From an uncultured Collinsella sp. (GTDB lineage Bacteria > Actinomycetota > Coriobacteriia > Coriobacteriales > Coriobacteriaceae): 64,000 nt of DNA. Location: assembly GCA_900548265.1 (NCBI GenBank), contig URKG01000006.1:1-64000 (forward strand), given 5' to 3'. The position numbers and the translations under genes are program-made. The notes under the pieces are model-generated. The model ran no database searches. It was not told the DNA's origin and saw only the letters and a program-made list of their open reading frames with translations. Positions 51,047 through 60,184 of the stretch are shown piece by piece (the first letter of the stretch is position 1; each line of letters opens with the position of its first letter).

Positions 51047-51112
51047 GGACGGGTTACTTGCAGAGCCCCGTGAATCTCTGTAACAACACGTACTGTACAT
51101 GGAGGAGTCTAA

Positions 51113-51556
51113 GTGATTTCGAAATCGACTCACTACGCCAAGCAGGGCGAGGTCCAGCGCAACTGGGTTCTCGTCGACGCCGATGGTGCTGTCCTGGGCC
51201 GTCTTGCCACCCAGATCGCAATGATCCTGCGCGGTAAGAACAAGCCCCAGTTCACGCCCAACAGCGACTGCGGCGACTTCGTTGTCGTCATCAACGCCGA
51301 TAAGGTCCAGCTTACCGGTAACAAGGCCGACACGAAGACCTATTATCGCCACAGCGGCTACAACGGCGGCCTCAAGGCTGAGAGCTTCCGCCAGGCTATG
51401 GAGAAGCACCCGGAGAAGGTCATCGAGCGCGCCGTTCGCGGCATGCTGCCCAAGACCACCCTCGGCCGTGCCCAGATGACCAAGCTTAAGGTCTACGCTG
51501 GTGCCGAGCATCCGCACGCTGCCCAGAACCCCACGAAGATTGAGCTGGAGGCTTAA
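51113..51556 (+). CDS. rplM: 50S ribosomal protein L13
   Basis: A protein of 147 residues. Standard L13 features are WVLVDADGAVLGRLATQIA, LRGKNKPQFTPNSDCGDFVVVINA, YYRHSGYNGGLK, and AVRGMLPKTTLGRAQMTKLKVYAGAEHPH. It is an early assembly protein of the large subunit. The start is GTG at 51113 with GGAGGA upstream. It lies 2 bp upstream of rpsI in the conserved operon. Confidence 0.98.
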   Translation: MISKSTHYAKQGEVQRNWVLVDADGAVLGRLATQIAMILRGKNKPQFTPNSDCGDFVVVINADKVQLTGNKADTKTYYRHSGYNGGLKAESFRQAMEKHPEKVIERAVRGMLPKTTLGRAQMTKLKVYAGAEHPHAAQNPTKIELEA

Positions 51557-51558
51557 AG

Positions 51559-51954
<396 letters not shown>

Positions 51955-51985
51955 GGTTTTATCTCCTTACGAGATACAATGTACA

Positions 51986-52028
51986 AGCGGGGCCTGCCGA
52001 TTGCTCGGCGGGTCCCGCTTTTCTTTTT
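51986..52028 (+). terminator. Terminator of rplM-rpsI
   Basis: AGCGGGGCCTGCCG/CGGCGGGTCCCGCT stem, then TTTCTTTTT. Confidence 0.92.
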
Positions 52029-52077
52029 CGACTAGGGTGGGCGACTGCGTTTTGCCCACTTGGGAAGGAGCGATCCT

Positions 52078-53415
52078 ATGCCCCAGAACATCTTCGGTAC
52101 CGATGGCGTCCGTGGCGTCGCCAACGCCGACCTCTCGTGCGACCTTGCATTTCGTCTGGGCCGCGCGGCGACCAAGTTCCTTGGCCCGGACATTTGCATC
52201 GGTCGCGATACGCGTCTTTCGGGCACCATGCTCGAGAGTGCTCTGACCGCCGGCATTATGGCCGAGGGCGGTCGCCCGCATTGCTGCGGCGTTATCCCTA
52301 CGCCGGCCGTGGCGCTGCTCACCGTTCAAAACGAGCTCGACGGCGGCATTGTCATTTCTGCTTCGCACAATCCGCCGGAGTTCAACGGCATCAAGTTCTT
52401 TAGTCGTAAGGGCATGAAGCTTCCCGACGCGGTTGAGGAAGAGATCAGCGCCTGGGTCATGTCCGAGGAGGCCATGGCTGCCGATACGCTGCCGACCGGC
52501 GCCGGTGTGGGTCACATCATCAAAATGAAGGACGCCCGCAAGGCCTATGTCGATCATGCCATCAGCACGCTCGACGGTCTTAAGCTCGACGGCCTGGTTG
52601 TTGCTGTCGACTGCGGTCACGGTGCTTCCTGCCAGACCACGCCTGCCGCGCTGCAGCGCCTGGGCGCCACGGTGCATGCCATCAACACCGATTACTGCGG
52701 CACCGACATTAACGTCGAGTGCGGCTCCACGCACCTTGAGCCCCTGCGCGAGCTCGTGCTGCGCACCCACGCCGATATCGGCCTAGCCCACGACGGCGAT
52801 GCCGATCGCGTGCTGTTCGTGGACAGTGAGGGCAACGAGATCGATGGCGACTACATTCTTGCCATCTGTGGCTCCGACCTGGCCGCTCGCGGCAAGCTCG
52901 CCAACTCCGAGATCGTCTCGACCGTCATGTGCAACCTGGGCTTCTCCATCGCAATGAAGGAGCAGGGCTTTGAGATGGTCCAGACCGCCGTGGGCGACCG
53001 CTATGTTCTTGAGCGCATGCTCGAGGACGGTGCCGTTATCGGTGGCGAGCAGTCCGGCCACATCATCTTCCTGGAGCACAACACCACCGGCGACGGTCTG
53101 GTGACGGCCCTGCAGCTGCTGGCCGTGCTCAAGCGCACCGGCCGCACCCTTACCGACCTTGCCGGCATCATGAAGAAGTACCCGCAGGTGCTCGTCAACG
53201 TGCATTCGGACAACAAGGCCGGCCTGGACGATTGCCAGCCCATTTGGGACGCCGTCGCTGCCGCCGAGAAGGAGCTCAACGGTCGCGGTCGCATCTTGGT
53301 GCGCCCGAGCGGTACCGAGCCGCTGGTTCGCGTTATGGCCGAGGCGGAGACGCACGAGCTGACCCAGCGTGTTGTTGACGATATCGTCGAGGTTGTCAAG
53401 CGCGAACTTCCCTAA
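52078..53415 (+). CDS. glmM: Phosphoglucosamine mutase
   Basis: A protein of 445 residues converting glucosamine 6-phosphate to glucosamine 1-phosphate for peptidoglycan precursors. Features are the N-terminal IFGTDGVRGVAN, the phosphoserine loop ISASHNPPEFNGIKFF, the metal loop AHDGDADRVLFVD, the sugar loop GGEQSGHI, and the phosphate-binding RPSGTEPLVRVM. The ATG at 52078 follows GGAAGGAG; this start removes six residues from a longer frame. The PTS IIA and nagB follow, so amino-sugar functions are grouped here. Confidence 0.97.
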   Translation: MPQNIFGTDGVRGVANADLSCDLAFRLGRAATKFLGPDICIGRDTRLSGTMLESALTAGIMAEGGRPHCCGVIPTPAVALLTVQNELDGGIVISASHNPPEFNGIKFFSRKGMKLPDAVEEEISAWVMSEEAMAADTLPTGAGVGHIIKMKDARKAYVDHAISTLDGLKLDGLVVAVDCGHGASCQTTPAALQRLGATVHAINTDYCGTDINVECGSTHLEPLRELVLRTHADIGLAHDGDADRVLFVDSEGNEIDGDYILAICGSDLAARGKLANSEIVSTVMCNLGFSIAMKEQGFEMVQTAVGDRYVLERMLEDGAVIGGEQSGHIIFLEHNTTGDGLVTALQLLAVLKRTGRTLTDLAGIMKKYPQVLVNVHSDNKAGLDDCQPIWDAVAAAEKELNGRGRILVRPSGTEPLVRVMAEAETHELTQRVVDDIVEVVKRELP

Positions 53416-53486
53416 TGGCCAAATACGGGTGCCAAGTGGTAGACTGTTAAGGTTATTTTGATTGATTGGTATGTCCGAGGGGGAGC

Positions 53487-53984
53487 ATGTTCACTAAAGT
53501 CCTTAGGTCTTTTGGTATGCGTGGTCGAGTCCTTACGCTGGATGCTCCCATCTCGGGTGATGTCATTCCGTTGTCCGAGGTCAATGACCAGACGTTTGCC
53601 ACCGGCCTTTTGGGCCAGGGCGTGGCGATTCAGCCTACCGGTACGCGCGTGATTGCGCCGGCAGACGCCAAGGTCGAGGCCATTTTTCCCACGGGACACG
53701 CCGTTGCGCTCAACACGGTCGATGGCCTAGACGTGCTCATCCACGTTGGTTTGGACACTGTTCAGCTCGAGGGCAAGCACTTTACCGTACATGCGCAAGT
53801 GGGTGACATCGTCCATAAGGGCGATGTACTCATTGAGTTCGATCGCGAGGCAATTGCTGCCGAGGGCTACGATGTGACGGTTCCCATCTTGGTGTGCAAC
53901 TCCGTTGAGTTCTCGAGCATCAAGGGTTCCGTTGGCGAGCATGTCGAGGAGATGGACCAACTCATCGTCGCTCGCGAGCGCTAG
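53487..53984 (+). CDS. crr: PTS glucose-family IIA component
   Basis: A protein of 165 residues with the EIIA-Glc fold. The phosphoacceptor His is in VLIHVGLDTVQL and the second active-site His in FPTGHAVAL; GDIVHKGDVLIEFD and VCNS are typical. The IIA protein takes phosphate from HPr and hands it to a IIB domain. No IIB or IIC is adjacent, so it may serve a transporter elsewhere or act in regulation. The ATG at 53487 follows CGAGGGGGAG. It lies between glmM and nagB, suggesting amino-sugar or glucose-type uptake. The crr symbol is by analogy. Confidence 0.88.
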   Translation: MFTKVLRSFGMRGRVLTLDAPISGDVIPLSEVNDQTFATGLLGQGVAIQPTGTRVIAPADAKVEAIFPTGHAVALNTVDGLDVLIHVGLDTVQLEGKHFTVHAQVGDIVHKGDVLIEFDREAIAAEGYDVTVPILVCNSVEFSSIKGSVGEHVEEMDQLIVARER

Positions 53985-54024
53985 TGAGCGCGCTCGGCCT
54001 TTAGCCTACAATTCAAACACGTTT

Positions 54025-54058
54025 ACGGAGGGCGCCCTTGAAAGAGGACGCCCTCCGT
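54025..54058. terminator. Hairpin after PTS IIA gene
   Basis: A perfect 10-bp stem ACGGAGGGCG/CGCCCTCCGT with no clear T-run. It could end the crr transcript or belong to the nagB leader. The remaining leader to 54256 has a further GCGGCC/GGCCGC pairing but no recognised riboswitch. Confidence 0.5.
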
Positions 54059-54256
54059 GGCAAGATGGGATTTGTCCGAAGCTAAACAGCTTTGGGTCAC
54101 CGTGGACGGGCAGGGGCCTCGACGCGGGTAGACACGAGACATATACATTACGCGACCTCGCCCTGGTGGCCGCACACGTTGGTTGCGGCCGACGCGGGCC
54201 GCGGGCAAGTGCTTGTAAGGGGAGCCTTGCCTCTCTTGTACGAGAAAGGACGCGTA

Positions 54257-54985
54257 ATGAAGATCATTAAAGCTAAAGACTACGAGGATATGAGCCGCAA
54301 GGCCGCCAATATCATCTCGGCCCAGGTTATCCTCAAGCCCGATTGCGTGCTGGGTCTTGCCACCGGCTCCACCCCGATTGGCGCCTACAAGCAGCTCGCC
54401 GCTTGGTACGAGAAGGGTGACGTCGACTTTGCCGAGGTCAGCACCTACAACCTCGACGAGTATCGTGGCCTTTCGCACGACGATCCCCAGAGCTACCACT
54501 ACTTTATGCGTGAGAACTTCTTCGATCACATTAACATCGACCTGAACAACACGCATGTGCCCGATGGCTCCAATCCCGACGCTGCCGCTGCCTGCTCTGA
54601 GTACGACAAGATCGTCGCTGCTGCCGGTTACCCTGATCTGCAGCTGCTCGGCATCGGTAACAACGGTCACATTGGCTTCAACGAGCCCGATGACCACTTC
54701 TCCAAGGGTACGCACTGCGTCGACCTTACCGAGAGCACTATTCAGGCCAACAGCCGCCTGTTCGACAGCATCGACGACGTGCCCCGTCAGGCCTACACCA
54801 TGGGCACCCAGACCATCATGTATGCCCGCATGATCCTGGTCGTCGCCAACGGCGAGGCCAAGGCACAGGCCGTGCATGACATGTGCTATGGTCCGGTTAC
54901 CCCCGAGTGCCCTGCCTCGATCCTGCAACTGCACACCAACTGCGTTGTCGTTGCCGACGAGGCCGCCCTTTCGCTCTGCAAGTAG
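54257..54985 (+). CDS. nagB: Glucosamine-6-phosphate deaminase
   Basis: A protein of 242 residues. It converts glucosamine 6-phosphate to fructose 6-phosphate and ammonia. Features are GLATGSTPIGAYKQL, the catalytic YNLDEYRGL, DLQLLGIGNNGHIGFNEP with the proton-relay His, and TMGTQTIMYAR. The ATG at 54257 follows GAAAGGA. At 242 residues it is the short Gram-positive form without the allosteric tail of the E. coli enzyme. It opposes glmM-directed biosynthesis at the same metabolite. Confidence 0.97.
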   Translation: MKIIKAKDYEDMSRKAANIISAQVILKPDCVLGLATGSTPIGAYKQLAAWYEKGDVDFAEVSTYNLDEYRGLSHDDPQSYHYFMRENFFDHINIDLNNTHVPDGSNPDAAAACSEYDKIVAAAGYPDLQLLGIGNNGHIGFNEPDDHFSKGTHCVDLTESTIQANSRLFDSIDDVPRQAYTMGTQTIMYARMILVVANGEAKAQAVHDMCYGPVTPECPASILQLHTNCVVVADEAALSLCK

Positions 54986-55017
54986 CGATAGCCTATCACC
55001 TCGACATAGCTTTGCCG

Positions 55018-55046
55018 AAGGCCTCCGCTTTGCGGGGGCCTTTTTG
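55018..55046 (+). terminator. Terminator of nagB
   Basis: AAGGCCTCCGC/GCGGGGGCCTT stem followed by TTTTT. The 55047-55429 interval after it holds no convincing gene; it is less GC-rich than its surroundings and probably carries the promoter of the next gene. Confidence 0.9.
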
Positions 55047-55429
55047 CTGAGCGCGCGCCGTGTGCTTGACGAAAATCTTGCCGCGAACTTGACGGGTGCG
55101 TCAGGTGCAGCATGATTCATTCCATAACAGATACTATGCATAAATGCTATGAAAAGGTCGTAGACGGTAGCTGGCGTTAGGTGAGTTGCGCAACACAATT
55201 GAACAGCACTCATTTGAGGTACACTGCCAACGGATGGGACAAGCTGGCAAGCGCATTGACCTGCGCAAAGACTGATTGGTTGGGGGATAAGTTTCAATCG
55301 GACCACGCTGAACAAAAACTTGCCATTTGCGTACCAACAAACATCCTAAACCGTAGCATCGCTCTATTCATCTAGCGATACATATGGTCTAGCGTTACGG
55401 TGTCCATGTGGTCGAGTTGAGGAGCGGGC

Positions 55430-58429
55430 ATGGTTAACGATTTGGGCAATACGGACGACCTCGAGCTTATGCCGCTGGGCAGTAGTTATACGGTGCGGCG
55501 CGATCGCTTGATGAACGAACTTATCGCCAAGGGCCGAAAAGCCGGCATCGTAGTCCTCTACGCGCCTGATGGCTTTGGGAAAACCTCGGTGCTGCTGCAG
55601 TATGCCCAAGAGGTTAAAAACGATCCGACGCGAGGTCCCGTGCGGATCATCGAGGCCGACCGCGCCATTGGGCGCGAGGTGTTTATGCAGCTCGAGGTCG
55701 TTACCGAAGAGCTTAAGGGCAAGCCGCATTCCCTGATTGCAATCGATAACGTGCCGAACCTCAGCCAGGGCGAGACCGAGGAGTTGATCGACCGAATCCG
55801 AAGCCTGCGTGCTATGGGGGTTGGGGTCTTTATGAGCTGCCGTCCTTCGAATCGCCAGCTGATTCATGGACTGGGCGATTCGATTAAAGTTAACGCGCAG
55901 ATGCTCAAGGTGCATGCCTATGAGTATTCGGCGTGGGCATCGGCGTTTTCGATCAGCACATCGCTCGACTTCTATCAGCTTACGCAGGGCGTGCCCGAGC
56001 TCGTCTCGGCTATGCAGTCGGGACTATACGGGCAGGGAGACGTTGCCCAGATGCTCGAAAACGAGATCGTCAATATCTACGGTGCGGCACTTGTTGATCT
56101 GGCGTCGCTCGAGAACAACGCCCTGTTTAGCGTGGCATGCTTGATGGTCTTAATGGGTGAGGGCAATATTTCGGAGCTCGAGGCATGCGGTGTTAGGCTT
56201 TCGGCGATTGACCAGTCCTATCTTGTCCGCGATTATCCCATTTTTGGCGTCGATCCGGCAGACCGGAGCTTTACCTGCTTGGGTACCGAGGATAACGCAC
56301 GCCTGCGATTGCGCAAGCTGGTTGCCGAAATTCGCCCCGAACTTGTTGTGCGGGCGGCACGTATTTTGATTAAAGCAGGGCGCTGCGATACCGCGATGGA
56401 CCTTGCCGACGCGTTTTTGGACCGCAGTGCGGTGTTGGAGCTTGCCGGGCAGTATGGGGTCGATCTGGCCCTGACGGGGCATGGAGGGGATGTTTGCCGC
56501 GCGGCGCTGGGAAAGACCGAGGCAGATGGCCAGGCATCGGAGCCGACGCCTGACGAGGCGCTCGGCATCTATCTGGCGGCGGTGAGCGTCTCCAATACAA
56601 AGCTCGCGCGGTATATGGCCTCAATTATCGAGCATGCGGGCGAGCAAGCGATTTGCGAGCTCGATCCCGTGTCGTGGAAGGTGGCGCACGCGTTTACGGC
56701 CGCTTGTTATGGAGATAGTGGTCTGGGGCTTCCGGCAAGCCATACGGCGTTGGAAAGTGAGGTGTCTTGTGCCGCACTCGACATGCTGTCCGCACATGTC
56801 GAGATAAAGCATGGGCTGACCGAGCGGGCGAAGGGTGGTGAGATCCTCGCGGGACTCAAAACGGATAAGGCCTACGATTGCGAGCTCGATATTGCGGGGA
56901 CGTTTGTGCGGGCGGACCGCATGTTGACGGAGCTGTTTGATGGGTCGTATGCAGGGACTGACGAGCGTGATGACGAGATGGCCCTGACGCTCGAGGCGCT
57001 CGAAGCGCGTGGAATCCGAGCACTCGCCATCTGGGTGCGCATGGTATTATCGGCGCGGCGCCTGCTTGCCGGCATGCCGGTGACCGATGAGCAGGCATTC
57101 AATGAGCTCGACCGTTTTGCCGTGCGCGTGCGTGACAATCAAGTCCAGTTGTTTGGCTTGATACTGGAAGGCTGGCAGTCGCTGGCTGAGGGGCGTCCGG
57201 TCAATGCCAAATTCCGTGCGGTGCAGGTGCTCAGGCTTGCCGAGGAATCGATTGGATACATACGCGACAACGCACTGCTGCTAGAGCGCGCGGCGTACTT
57301 ACGCAATACATCGATGGTATCGGTGCGCGAAGAGGCAGAGCTGCTCGATTTGAGTCGGACGCAGGTCGGTGGTGCCGAGGCTTGGATGGTGGCGCTGCAT
57401 TTGGCCTCCGCGGGCCGCGATAGCGACCTTGCAGCCTGGATGTCCATGAACCGCCTAGGGATTTTGGATCCGTCGTATCGGCTGTTTGCGCGCCTTGCGA
57501 TGCATTGTCTGGGTGAGCCGGCCGCTAGAATTCGAAAGAAGCTCCCGGTGCGCGAGCTGTCGCGGTATTCGCTGCGTGACGACTTTGAGGGCGAAGGCGA
57601 GCGTCTGTTCCAGGCCGGCGATGCCGAGGGTGTCGATGTGATTGGCCATATCGAGATCCGCATGTTTGGGGCGTTTCGCGCCGAGCGCGACGGGTTTCCC
57701 ATCACGGATAAGATGTGGCGCCGCAAGAAAGCGGCGACGCTTGCCGAGCGGCTTGCGCTGGGCATGGATGCACTGGTCGACCGCGAGACGCTGGCTATGG
57801 AGCTGTGGCCCCATGCCGAGTTCAATAGCGCTCGTAACAATCTGTACTCGACGATATCGCGCCTGCGTTCGGCCTTGGGGCCGACGCCGGACGGCAAGTC
57901 GTGTGTACTGATCCAAAACGAGTGCATTGGGCTTAACGGCGATTACGTCAAGACTGACGTGCGGTTGTTTGATCAGATAAGCCGCGAAGTTTTGGGAAAT
58001 CGCACGGGTGCGCGCGGACCCCATCTGATCGAGCTGTGCCTTAAGATCGAGCAGCTCTACGCCGGCCCGTTGTATGTTCCCAATGGCTGTAATCCCACCT
58101 ACTTTTTGCGTATGCGGCGCATTATGGAATCGAAGTATATCGACTGCATGATTCGGGGCGCGAATGCCGCCCTAGAAGAAAACGACCTGCAGTCGGCGGT
58201 ATGGCTGGTGGAGTCGGGGCTGCGGCAAGAGACGGCGCGCGAGGACATGGTGCGTTGCGCTATGCGCGTCTACGGTGCGGCGGGGCGACGACGCGATATC
58301 GTCGAGCTGTACAGTGGGCATATGCATCACCTGAGGGAGCAGGTCAATGGTGTGCCCGAGCCCGAGACGCGGCGTCTGTACGAGCGCTTGGTGGAGGGCA
58401 GGCTTAACCGCGTGCTCGTCGAGCGATAA
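55430..58429 (+). CDS. Large STAND-type ATPase / BTAD (SARP-like) regulator
   Basis: A protein of 999 residues. The N-terminal NTPase has a P-loop in LYAPDGFGKTSVLLQY (about residue 45) and a Walker B-like SLIAIDNVP near 105. A long helical, TPR-like middle follows (about 280-730). Near 740-830 comes an OmpR-like winged helix (IRMFGAFRAERDG, RRKKAATLAERLAL, ETLAMELWP, SARNNLYSTISRLRSALG). The C-terminal 150 residues are a BTAD-type helical domain. Unlike classical SARP-STAND proteins, the DNA-binding module is at the C-terminal end rather than the N-terminal end. The ATG at 55430 follows GAGGAG. Its target is unknown; signal-gated activation is the family expectation. Confidence 0.82.
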   Translation: MVNDLGNTDDLELMPLGSSYTVRRDRLMNELIAKGRKAGIVVLYAPDGFGKTSVLLQYAQEVKNDPTRGPVRIIEADRAIGREVFMQLEVVTEELKGKPHSLIAIDNVPNLSQGETEELIDRIRSLRAMGVGVFMSCRPSNRQLIHGLGDSIKVNAQMLKVHAYEYSAWASAFSISTSLDFYQLTQGVPELVSAMQSGLYGQGDVAQMLENEIVNIYGAALVDLASLENNALFSVACLMVLMGEGNISELEACGVRLSAIDQSYLVRDYPIFGVDPADRSFTCLGTEDNARLRLRKLVAEIRPELVVRAARILIKAGRCDTAMDLADAFLDRSAVLELAGQYGVDLALTGHGGDVCRAALGKTEADGQASEPTPDEALGIYLAAVSVSNTKLARYMASIIEHAGEQAICELDPVSWKVAHAFTAACYGDSGLGLPASHTALESEVSCAALDMLSAHVEIKHGLTERAKGGEILAGLKTDKAYDCELDIAGTFVRADRMLTELFDGSYAGTDERDDEMALTLEALEARGIRALAIWVRMVLSARRLLAGMPVTDEQAFNELDRFAVRVRDNQVQLFGLILEGWQSLAEGRPVNAKFRAVQVLRLAEESIGYIRDNALLLERAAYLRNTSMVSVREEAELLDLSRTQVGGAEAWMVALHLASAGRDSDLAAWMSMNRLGILDPSYRLFARLAMHCLGEPAARIRKKLPVRELSRYSLRDDFEGEGERLFQAGDAEGVDVIGHIEIRMFGAFRAERDGFPITDKMWRRKKAATLAERLALGMDALVDRETLAMELWPHAEFNSARNNLYSTISRLRSALGPTPDGKSCVLIQNECIGLNGDYVKTDVRLFDQISREVLGNRTGARGPHLIELCLKIEQLYAGPLYVPNGCNPTYFLRMRRIMESKYIDCMIRGANAALEENDLQSAVWLVESGLRQETAREDMVRCAMRVYGAAGRRRDIVELYSGHMHHLREQVNGVPEPETRRLYERLVEGRLNRVLVER

Positions 58430-58434
58430 AAAAT

Positions 58435-58459
58435 GAGCGTCCGAATTGCTCGGACGCTC
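58435..58459 (-). terminator. Terminator of yhbY
   Basis: GAGCGTCCG/CGGACGCTC stem followed on the minus strand by ATTTTTTATC; it overlaps the convergent end of the regulator gene region. Confidence 0.88.
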
Positions 58460-58498
58460 GCAAGCTTGATGTATGTTGGCTCGCCGGATCGTTGGCTC

Positions 58499-58798
58499 TT
58501 AGACGAGCTTGATCTTCTCGATGTCCTTGCGCGAGGACTCGCGATACAGCGAGAACTTGCGGCCGATAACCTGGACGACCTCGGCATGGCAGCGATCGGC
58601 GAGCTCTTCGGCGGCCTCGCGGGCGGAAAGGCTGGAACCATCGAGTACGGAGCACTTAACGAGCTCGTGCTTCTCCAGGTAGGCGACCGTCTGCTCGACG
58701 GTGCCCTCGTTGATGTCGGACTTGCCGATGATGATGGCGGGGTTGAGGTGATGGGCCATGCTGCGAAGCTGCTTGACCTGGGCTCCTGTCAGTGCCAT
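58499..58798 (-). CDS. yhbY: YhbY-family RNA-binding (CRM domain) protein
   Basis: A protein of 99 residues, the full length of a stand-alone CRM domain. LTGAQVKQLRSMAHHLNPAIIIGKSDI is the family start; the usual GxxG loop is GKSD here. It ends QVIGRKFSLYRESSRKD. YhbY associates with pre-50S particles in other bacteria. The ATG at 58798 (MALTGAQ) is a typical start. Monocistronic, with its own terminator. Confidence 0.93.
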   Translation of the reverse strand: MALTGAQVKQLRSMAHHLNPAIIIGKSDINEGTVEQTVAYLEKHELVKCSVLDGSSLSAREAAEELADRCHAEVVQVIGRKFSLYRESSRKDIEKIKLV

Positions 58799-58980
58799 GG
58801 GTTCTCGCTTTCTATGTTATGGGGCGCCCCACGATGGGGCCTTAATCTACGTGAGCTGTCCCACGATAGCGCAGGAACGGCGCGGTGTGGGGCGTGTTTG
58901 CCCAGTTCAAAAAGAATGCGGATGCCGAGCGGGAGAACAGCGCGGGTTACAGGCGGACGTGTACGGCGGCCGAAAGCGGT

Positions 58981-59868
58981 CTATGGACGGCCCGAAGAGA
59001 CCGGCTCCCATGCAATAAACGCCCAACGGACTTTGCGGACGTGGTCGAGCATGTAGCGCCCCTGCGGCACGCCCTTGGACCCCGGCTCGCCGGCATGGGG
59101 ATTCTCAATCATATGCTGAGCGACGTAGTCGCGCAGACGGTCGATCTTATCCTCGTTACCGTGCTCGAGCATGCGGGAGAAGTCCGCCACGCCCGCCTCA
59201 AGGCTATCGAAGGTATCGCGACGAGGCGATTCAAAGTACGTAACCTGCGGCAGGGCACCCATCTGAATGAGGATATTAAAGGCATACACAAAGCCATTAC
59301 TGCAGGTAACCGAGGCACCGATGGCGTTCATCAGGTGCAGGTCATAGCGCGGGCTGGAGTTGGCGACCATCGTGACAGCACAACGCCGACGAGCCGTTCG
59401 ATCAAGCTTGGCAAGCGCGCCTTTTAGGTTGGTCGTGGTGACAGAGCGACTGGCAAAGGCAACATCTACCGCTTTCGCGACCGGTCCAACCAAATCCCAG
59501 TCATCATCCCAAGCAAGCTCAAGCGGTGTAATGCAATCCTCGAGCCCATAGTACTCAATGCCAGCATCAAGCGTGCCCAACATAGCAGGGGAGAAGTCGG
59601 CAGCAATCACGGAATGCCCAGCCTGAGCAAGCGGAATAGCAATCGACCCAGCCCCACACCCCATATCCAGCACGGATTCACCAGGCTTTAACGCCAACAG
59701 CTTCATAAAGTCCCGGGCATACGGAGCAGTCTCAAGCGGCCGAAAATGCCGAGCCCGCTTATCCCACTCAAAAGAATCATCAGCCCGCCGCCGACCAGCC
59801 TGCAAGCGCATCCATTCGCCATTCCAATCAGCAGAAAGCAGCTCAGAGCGAGCATCCCCATCAACCAC
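58981..59868 (-). CDS. Class I SAM-dependent methyltransferase
   Basis: A protein of 295 residues. SAM-binding motif I is VLDMGCGAGSIAIPLA near residue 75, with post-I acidic IAADFSPAML. The N-terminal DGDARSELLSADWNGEWMRLQ and DDSFEWDKRARHF match a group of Coriobacteriia/Firmicutes methyltransferases of unknown substrate. The GTG at 59868 has AGGAGG 7 nt upstream. A longer frame to 59928 would translate the terminator hairpin and is rejected. The substrate is unknown. Confidence 0.88.
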   Translation of the reverse strand: MVDGDARSELLSADWNGEWMRLQAGRRRADDSFEWDKRARHFRPLETAPYARDFMKLLALKPGESVLDMGCGAGSIAIPLAQAGHSVIAADFSPAMLGTLDAGIEYYGLEDCITPLELAWDDDWDLVGPVAKAVDVAFASRSVTTTNLKGALAKLDRTARRRCAVTMVANSSPRYDLHLMNAIGASVTCSNGFVYAFNILIQMGALPQVTYFESPRRDTFDSLEAGVADFSRMLEHGNEDKIDRLRDYVAQHMIENPHAGEPGSKGVPQGRYMLDHVRKVRWAFIAWEPVSSGRP

Positions 59869-59885
59869 GGGCCAACCTCCTAGCA

Positions 59886-59918
59886 ACAAAAAAGCGACTC
59901 CTCCCAAAAGAAGAGCCG
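59886..59918 (-). terminator. Terminator upstream of methyltransferase (minus strand)
   Basis: GCGGCTC/GAGTCGC stem then TTTTTTG on the minus strand, just before the methyltransferase SD; it insulates that gene from the DUF711/metH transcript. Confidence 0.7.
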
Positions 59919-60033
59919 CAACCAGCATATATCAGAAAGAACCGATCCAACGCCAAACCGCCGTATCGACCATGTAGTGCAGGAGCGAAGCAACTGCAAC
60001 CGGGATAGAACTCAACTGAGATCCCGATGTGCG

Positions 60034-60167
60034 GGAGCCCCGGGGAGGGCAAATATATAAGGTCGATCGCGAGTTCCGCACGAGCCGGAGAGCACTTAAT
60101 GTGCTCTCCGTGCGAGTCAGGACTGTCCGAGCAGGCGACCTTATATATTTGCCCTCCCCGGGGCTCC
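60034..60167. repeat. GGAGCCCCGG-armed palindrome, second copy (inverted)
   Basis: Perfect 32-bp arms start GGAGCCCCGGGGAGGGC. The centre carries GAGTTCCGCACG, a hairpin GGAGAGCACTTAATGTGCTC and CAGGACTGTCCGA. The reverse complement of the 39625-39766 centre has the same words in the same order, so the two are one family in opposite orientations. Confidence 0.92.
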
Positions 60168-60184
60168 TCGCCAGTCCCCCTCAG

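Noticed and set aside
54025..54256. glmS ribozyme or known riboswitch before nagB
   Set aside because: None of the conserved core words of the glmS ribozyme can be read, and the gene is a deaminase rather than glmS.
59869..59928. Membrane-helix N-terminus of the methyltransferase
   Set aside because: This hydrophobic stretch is the translation of a terminator hairpin; GTG 59868 has AGGAGG at correct spacing.
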